Shown: one piece after another, positions 8,293 to 12,116 of the stretch
How positions within the stretch are numbered: position 1 is the first letter of the stretch
Layout of the letters: each line of letters begins with the position of its first letter
DNA from: Persephonella sp.
GTDB lineage: Bacteria > Aquificota > Aquificia > Aquificales > Hydrogenothermaceae
DNA length: 12,116 nt
Assembly: GCA_027081375.1 (NCBI GenBank)
Contig: JALWKR010000226.1
Span: 1-12,116 of the forward strand
Reading direction: 5' to 3'
Translations under genes and position numbers: made by a program
Notes under the pieces: generated by a model
What the model saw: the letters and a program-made list of their open reading frames with translations, nothing else
Database searches by the model: none
What the model was told of the DNA's origin: nothing

Positions 8293-8332
8293 CTGTGAAA
8301 TGTATTGAGAAAGCCTAACAGCTAGATAAAAT

Positions 8333-9844
8333 CTAATTTTCCATAATTTTGAAATTAAGAGCTTCTATCACATGTTTTGTTTCTATATTCTCTTTATTAT
8401 CTAGGTCTGCAATAGTTCTAGACAGTTTTAAAATTCTAAAGTAGCTTCTTGCAGTAAGATTATATTTCTTAGCAGCTTTCTCTAATATATTTTCAGCTTC
8501 CTGTTTTATTTTTATAACTTTTTTCATTATAGAGGGGGTCATTTCACTGTTGTATCTTATAGGGAAGTTTTCAAATCTTTTTCTTTGAATTTCAATAGCT
8601 TTTATAACTCTTTCTCTTATCTTTTTAGATGGTTCTCCTTCTTCTTTTGAAACTAAATCATCAGGATTAACAGGATTTACAAAAATATTGATATCTATTC
8701 TGTCTAAAATAGGTCCTGAAAGCTTTCTTTCGTATCTTTTTATCTCTACAGGGGAACACCTACACTCTTTTTTAGGATCATTTTTGTAACCGCAAGGGCA
8801 TGGGTTTGCTGCTGCAATTAACTGAAACCTTGCAGGAAACTTAAAAGAACCTGAAGCTCTTGAAATAGTGACTACTCTATCTTCTAATGGCTGACGGAGA
8901 GCTTCTAAAACAGAGCGTTTAAACTCAGGAAACTCATCTAAAAATAAAACCCCATTATGAGCTAAGCTAACTGCTCCAGGCTTTGGAAATGTTCCACCAC
9001 CAATTATTGCAACGTCCGAAGTTGTATGATGAGGAGACACAAAGGGTCTTGTTTTTACAATGAAATCTTCCAAAACCCCTGCTACACTGTGTATTTTTGT
9101 TGTTTCTAAAGCTTCTTCAAAGGATAGCGGAGGAAGAATTGATGGAAAAGCCTTTGCCATCATTGACTTTCCAGAACCAGGAGAACCAATCATCATTAAA
9201 TTGTGAAAGCCTGCAGCTGCAACCTCAAGAGCTCTCTTTACTGCAAACTGACCTTTTATCTCTGAAAAGTCAACAGGAAAATTCTCTTCTAAAAGATACT
9301 CTGAAATATTTACCTGAACTTTTTTTCTATCTAAATCCCCATTTAAAAAAGAAACTATCTCCTTTAGATTGTTAAAACCATAGACTTCTAAACCCTGAAC
9401 CAAAGCTGCTTCTTTGCTATTACTTTCAGGTAATATAAGCCTTTTTATTCCAGCTTCTTTCATAGCAAAGGCAATAGGCAGAGCACCTTTTACATGCCTT
9501 AGGCTTCCATCTAAAGCAAGTTCTCCTATAAATGCTGTACCTTCAACAGATTTTTTATCTATAGCTCCTGAGCTTACTAGTATCCCTATAGCTGTTGGAA
9601 GATCGTATAGAGTTCCCTGCTTTGGAACATCTGCAGGAGCAAGATTAACTACTATCTTTCTCAGTGGAAAAGAAAAACCTATATTAACAATTGCTGATTT
9701 TACCCTTTCTCTACTTTCTTTTACCGCTGTATCAGGAAGCCCTACAGTTATAAACTGGGGAAGTCCTTGAGAGATATTAACTTCTACCTCAACGATATAT
9801 CCATCTACCCCTAAAAATCCACCACTTTTTATACTTGAAAGCAT
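8333..9844 (-). CDS. comM: YifB/ComM-family AAA+ ATPase (Mg-chelatase-like)
   Basis: 503 residues, full family length. The N-terminal ChlI-like/Lon-fold domain shows VDGYIVEVEVNISQGLPQF (13-31), VGLPDTAVKESRERVKSAI (34-52), NLAPADVPKQGTLYDLP (67-83) and GELALDGSLRHVKGALP (107-123). The AAA+ domain has Walker A GSPGSGKS (220-227), Walker B VLFLDE (299-304), the sensor region AAANPCPCG (344-352), a second cysteine pair CRC (361-363) and LDRIDI (380-385). The C-terminal helical domain ends with ARSYFRILKLSRTIADL. Members in naturally transformable bacteria (ComM) are hexameric branch-migration helicases that extend incoming DNA during recombination; transformation has not been shown for this organism. 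ATG with AGGGA upstream. It appears monocistronic, with gaps of 252 nt before and 102 nt after, and no clear terminator. Confidence 0.93.
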   Translation of the reverse strand: MLSSIKSGGFLGVDGYIVEVEVNISQGLPQFITVGLPDTAVKESRERVKSAIVNIGFSFPLRKIVVNLAPADVPKQGTLYDLPTAIGILVSSGAIDKKSVEGTAFIGELALDGSLRHVKGALPIAFAMKEAGIKRLILPESNSKEAALVQGLEVYGFNNLKEIVSFLNGDLDRKKVQVNISEYLLEENFPVDFSEIKGQFAVKRALEVAAAGFHNLMMIGSPGSGKSMMAKAFPSILPPLSFEEALETTKIHSVAGVLEDFIVKTRPFVSPHHTTSDVAIIGGGTFPKPGAVSLAHNGVLFLDEFPEFKRSVLEALRQPLEDRVVTISRASGSFKFPARFQLIAAANPCPCGYKNDPKKECRCSPVEIKRYERKLSGPILDRIDINIFVNPVNPDDLVSKEEGEPSKKIRERVIKAIEIQRKRFENFPIRYNSEMTPSIMKKVIKIKQEAENILEKAAKKYNLTARSYFRILKLSRTIADLDNKENIETKHVIEALNFKIMEN

Positions 9845-9862
9845 AACATTCCCTTTTGCATT

Positions 9863-9884
9863 ATTAATACACTAATAATACACT
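9863..9884. repeat. Tandem 11-bp direct repeat upstream of yifB/comM
   Basis: On the plus strand two adjacent 11-mers, ATTAATACACT (9863-9873) and AATAATACACT (9874-9884), agree at 10 of 11 positions. Read towards yifB they are AGTGTATTATT and AGTGTATTAAT, each containing a -10-like TATTAT or TATTAA. The 11-bp period is about one helical turn, as expected for same-face operator half-sites. The repeat ends 18 nt upstream of the yifB start codon. Function is inferred; the AT-rich context could create it by chance. Confidence 0.45.
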
Positions 9885-9920
9885 CATAAAAAGAAAAAAT
9901 AAATGTAGAAACATTAATGC

Positions 9921-10084
9921 ATTAAGATATGCATTGGCTATTGTTTTTAGTCTGACGAATATCCTTACTGATTTTGGTTATCCTTAGATAGCTAAATCCC
10001 ATTGGGATTGTGGATCTGGCACTGTCAGCGGACTTTTGCGTAAGCAAATTCATAATTCTGCTCTCACAAAGCCTTTTTCTTAAT
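9921..10084. other. Structured intergenic element: candidate noncoding RNA or miniature repeat element
   Basis: This approximately 164-nt block differs from its surroundings: by my count about 52% GC at 9991-10040 against about 22% at 9841-9930. The ends are complementary: ATTAAGA (9921-9927) with TCTTAAT (10078-10084), then GGCT plus TTGT (9935-9944, one bulged A) with ACAA plus AGCC (10066-10073). Nested inside are AGTCTGAC (9949-9956) with GTCA and GACT (10024-10034, GCG bulged), a hairpin ATCCC/GGGAT (9996-10008), and TTTGC-GTAA-GCAAA (10035-10048). The last has a GNRA-type tetraloop only if the plus strand is the RNA, and a T-run (10074-10078) also follows on that strand. TATCCTTA occurs twice (9960-9967, 9979-9986). 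It could be a 6S-like or other small RNA, or an IS-derived miniature element with imperfect terminal inverted repeats. I cannot decide between these. Confidence 0.4.
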
Positions 10085-10096
10085 AAGATTATAAAA

Positions 10097-10756
10097 TTAG
10101 ATTTTCTTCACGAGGCAGTTTGCAAGAACTAGGTCTTCCTTTGTTGTTATTTTAAAGTTTAAAACTGAGCCTTGATTTACTGTTATCTTGTATCCTGCTC
10201 TTTCCATAAAAGAAGCATCGTCGGTGCCTAAAAAGTTTTCTTTTTTTGCTTTTTCATGAGCATCTAAAAGCTTTTCAAAGACAAATGTTTGAGGGGTTTG
10301 GATAATGTAGAGATTTTTTCTATCAATTGTTTCTAAAACCTGATTATTTTTTACCTTTTTTATAGTATCTTTTGCAGGATATGCTGTTATACTGCCATCC
10401 CAACCTTTTTTTACATTCTCAACAGACTGGGTAAACATCTTTTCTGTGGCAAAAGGTCTTGCTGTATCATGAACAATAACAATATCAGCATTCTGAATAG
10501 ATTTAAGAGCATTGTAAACAGAGTCCTGTCTTTCTTTTCCACCAGAAACTTTCTTTAGAGGAATAAATGAAGGAGGATTTATCCTGCCTAAATCCTCCTG
10601 AGGCAAAACAAGAACAATCTCATCTATAAAGTCAAGCTTGTTTAATGTGTTTAAAGAGTACTGAAATAAAGGCTCTCCTTTCAGCCTTATAAACTGCTTT
10701 TTTTCTCCAAATCTTTTTCCCTGTCCTGCTGCTAAAAGTACTGCTACGATCTTCAT
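10097..10756 (-). CDS. ispD: 2-C-methyl-D-erythritol 4-phosphate cytidylyltransferase
   Basis: 219 residues from ATG at 10756. It catalyses MEP + CTP to CDP-methylerythritol and pyrophosphate, the third step of the MEP isoprenoid pathway, in the cytoplasm. Landmarks are the nucleotide-binding loop LLAAGQGKRFGEKKQF (7-22), GGKERQDSVYNAL (72-84), VHDTARPF (95-102), QTPQTF (153-158), GTDDAS (177-182) and NFKITTKEDLVLA (200-212). The loop is about two residues shorter than in E. coli IspD and has Lys before the conserved KQ, where Pro is usual. The last sense codons and stop of the upstream gene overlap its start as TGATG. A GTG one codon earlier is in frame, but AGGTGA at 10761-10766 leaves 4 nt to the ATG and only 1 nt to the GTG, so the ATG is chosen and coupling is likely. 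Confidence 0.95.
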   Translation of the reverse strand: MKIVAVLLAAGQGKRFGEKKQFIRLKGEPLFQYSLNTLNKLDFIDEIVLVLPQEDLGRINPPSFIPLKKVSGGKERQDSVYNALKSIQNADIVIVHDTARPFATEKMFTQSVENVKKGWDGSITAYPAKDTIKKVKNNQVLETIDRKNLYIIQTPQTFVFEKLLDAHEKAKKENFLGTDDASFMERAGYKITVNQGSVLNFKITTKEDLVLANCLVKKI

Positions 10757-11892
10757 CACTTCACCTGTGGAATAGGTTCTCCTTCTGGAATTTCTTGTCC
10801 TGAAGGAATACCTTCAACAAGTTCTCTCATAAGGTCTTTAACATGAACAAGTCTCTTTATTCTGTATCCATTTGAACCACTAAAAAAAAGACCTGTTTCC
10901 CTTTTGCCTAAATATGCATCTCCTAGTCTGTCAGCAATACAGTACCCAACTTTCTTAGCCTCTTCACCGTGGTTACATGGAACAACACAGTTTGATACAC
11001 ACTTAACCTCTGGAGCTGTTCCTTTTTCTATATCTTTTATAAGTTTTGTAACTATTCCTCTTGCTGGATAACCAACAGGGGATTTTAAAAGGATAATATC
11101 TTCTTTCTTTGCCTCTATGATAACTCTTTTAAACTCATCTGAAGCGTCACACTCGTATGTCCCAACAAATCTCGTTCCCATCTGAACCCCTGCAGCTCCA
11201 AGGGAAAGATAAAACTCTATATCCTTTTTATCCCATATTCCACCTGCAGCTATAACAGGAAAATCTCCCCATTTATCCCTTTCCTTTATAACCTCAGGAA
11301 CAAGATTTTCCAGCTGGAACTCAGGTTTAAAACAGTCCTCATATGGAATTCCCTGATGTCCTCCAGACTTTGGACCTTCTACAACAACTGCATCAGGAAG
11401 ACGATTGTACTTTTTCTTCCAGTGTTTGCATATAACCCTTAAAGCTCTGGCAGAAGACACTATAGGAACAAGAGCAACATGTGGTTCTGGAGCATACTTT
11501 GGAAGCTGAAGGGGAAGCCCTGCACCTGTGATTATAATATTTGCTCCTGCTTCTATTGAGTCTCTAACAACTCTTCCATAGTCAGTAATAGCATAGAGAA
11601 TATTTACTCCTATAACAGCTTTTTCTCCTCCTGCTATCTCTTTGGCATCTTTTATAATCTTCTGGAGAGCTTCTTTACTGTGTATATATTTACTTCCTAC
11701 AGGTCTTCCGTCTTTTAATCTAACATAGTTTGGATACCTGTATCCTGTTCCAACTGAAGAAACTACTCCAAGACCTCCATATTTTGAAACTGTTCCTGCG
11801 AGATTTTCCCATGATATACCAACTCCCATTCCACCTTGGATAATAGGATACTCAATCTCATACTGTCCAATTCTTAATGATGGCATAGCCAT
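10756..11892 (-). CDS. FMN-dependent nitronate monooxygenase / FabK-like TIM-barrel protein
   Basis: 378 residues of the family once called 2-nitropropane dioxygenases, FMN flavoproteins that oxidise alkyl nitronates or, in the FabK branch, reduce enoyl-ACP. The N-terminal PIIQGGMGVGIS (16-27) and LGVVSSVGTG (41-50) begin the barrel. VEGPKSGGHQG (171-181) carries His179, at the catalytic histidine position of nitronate monooxygenases. VIAAGGIWDKKDI (213-225) and GAAGVQMGTRFVGT (232-245) are the FMN-phosphate loops. The C-terminal 80 residues hold four cysteines, CVSNCVVPC (298-306) and Cys318, followed by LGKRETGLFFSGSNGYRIKR. Such a cluster could bind metal or a cofactor, which is unproven. 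ATG with AGGAG at 11900-11904, 7 nt away. It starts 2 nt after the upstream gene and overlaps ispD, so all three form an operon. The physiological substrate cannot be read from sequence. Confidence 0.85.
   Translation of the reverse strand: MAMPSLRIGQYEIEYPIIQGGMGVGISWENLAGTVSKYGGLGVVSSVGTGYRYPNYVRLKDGRPVGSKYIHSKEALQKIIKDAKEIAGGEKAVIGVNILYAITDYGRVVRDSIEAGANIIITGAGLPLQLPKYAPEPHVALVPIVSSARALRVICKHWKKKYNRLPDAVVVEGPKSGGHQGIPYEDCFKPEFQLENLVPEVIKERDKWGDFPVIAAGGIWDKKDIEFYLSLGAAGVQMGTRFVGTYECDASDEFKRVIIEAKKEDIILLKSPVGYPARGIVTKLIKDIEKGTAPEVKCVSNCVVPCNHGEEAKKVGYCIADRLGDAYLGKRETGLFFSGSNGYRIKRLVHVKDLMRELVEGIPSGQEIPEGEPIPQVK
10761..10766 (-). promoter_or_regulatory. Ribosome binding site of ispD inside the upstream gene
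   Basis: AGGTGA on the minus strand lies within the last codons of the preceding gene, 4 nt before ATG 10756. It decides against the GTG at 10759 and fits translational coupling through the TGATG stop/start overlap. Confidence 0.55.
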
Positions 11893-11894
11893 AT

Positions 11895-12116
11895 TTATAC
11901 TCCTTTTATATCAGGTAAAATTTTTTTCGCTTTTAAAACTTTTGATATAGTGTTGTAGTATTCTGGTTCACCTGCTCTAAAGGCAAGTTCATCTATAACA
12001 ACCTTTCCATCCTTATCTATATGACCTTTTGCTATAAAATCAGCCATAAAAGTACCTGGTTTCCTTTTGTGTTCGTATGATAAAAGGCCTATAACCCCTA
12101 TCTCCTTTTTCTCATT
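11895..12116 (-). CDS. Unrecognised protein, C-terminal 73 residues (5' end outside window)
   Basis: An open frame enters from the window edge and ends with TAA at 11897-11895, two nucleotides before the next gene's start. The visible part begins NEKKEIGVIGLLSYEHKRKP and continues through FMADFIAKGHIDKDGKVVID to a C-terminus ILPDIKGV. It is soluble-looking, with no membrane span and no motif I can assign. The frame stays open to the edge, so it is treated as truncated by the window. An in-frame ATG at 12047 with a weak CCAGG upstream could instead start a 50-residue protein. Codon use matches its neighbours. The ribosome site of the following gene lies inside its last codons, so it is the upstream member of that operon. 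Confidence 0.7.
   Translation of the reverse strand, partial: NEKKEIGVIGLLSYEHKRKPGTFMADFIAKGHIDKDGKVVIDELAFRAGEPEYYNTISKVLKAKKILPDIKGV

Noticed and set aside
8231..8332. Possible T-box or other leader control upstream of glyQ
   Set aside because: The likely leader is only about 26 nt and no anti-terminator or specifier structure is visible.
9414..9770. A 118-codon open frame on the plus strand
   Set aside because: It is antisense to the conserved N-terminal domain of yifB/comM, with no ribosome site or family motif.
9856..9884. Possible plus-strand promoter (TTGCAT, 17 nt, TACACT) upstream of the structured element
   Set aside because: The hexamers match the consensus at only 3 and 4 of 6 positions and overlap the tandem repeat, so the evidence is too weak to annotate. 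It should be reconsidered if plus-strand RNA is detected.
10085..10108. Possible ispD terminator (AAAAT/ATTTT inverted repeat around the stop codon)
   Set aside because: The stem is five A-T pairs with no GC content, which is not stable enough for termination in a thermophile.
1..12116. CRISPR arrays, tRNA/rRNA genes, prophage or complete insertion sequences
   Set aside because: No regularly spaced repeats, no tRNA or rRNA sequence and no transposase or phage motifs were found on either strand.

Overview
The window looks like a piece of chromosome from a low-GC thermophilic member of the Aquificota, most likely the Hydrogenothermaceae (Sulfurihydrogenibium/Persephonella type). This rests on AT-rich DNA, heavy use of ATA and AGA codons, Lys/Glu/Ile-rich proteins, tight gene packing and a split alpha/beta glycyl-tRNA synthetase. 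The assignment is by impression only; no database was searched.

Every confident gene reads on the minus strand, so the genes are described in transcription order from the right edge. (1) 12116-10097: the C-terminal part of an unrecognised protein, an FMN-dependent nitronate monooxygenase/FabK-like TIM-barrel protein, and IspD of the MEP isoprenoid pathway. They are separated by 2 nt and then overlap as TGATG, so they are surely co-transcribed. (2) 10096-9845: a 252-nt gap holding the most unexplained sequence here. It contains an approximately 164-nt segment with a GC-rich core, imperfect complementary ends and internal hairpins, and beside yifB a tandem 11-bp repeat. (3) 9844-8333: yifB/comM, an AAA+ helicase of the Mg-chelatase-like family. 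(4) 8230-2674: a candidate promoter, then glyQ, glyS and ppsA as one probable operon ending in a hairpin terminator. (5) 2530-1: a type IV pilus assembly operon in canonical order pilM-pilN-pilO-pilP(short)-start of the next gene, probably pilQ. Neighbouring genes are separated by at most about 22 nt or overlap.

The genes serve pilus assembly (inner-membrane alignment complex PilMNOP leading to the secretin), glycine charging of tRNA, pyruvate-to-PEP conversion, isoprenoid precursor synthesis and possibly DNA uptake (type IV pilus plus ComM). Most of this is ordinary housekeeping. Points deserving a second look are the structured element at 9921-10084, the reduced PilP and motif-poor PilM, the Cys-rich tail of the nitronate monooxygenase-like protein, and the pairing of ppsA with glyQS.
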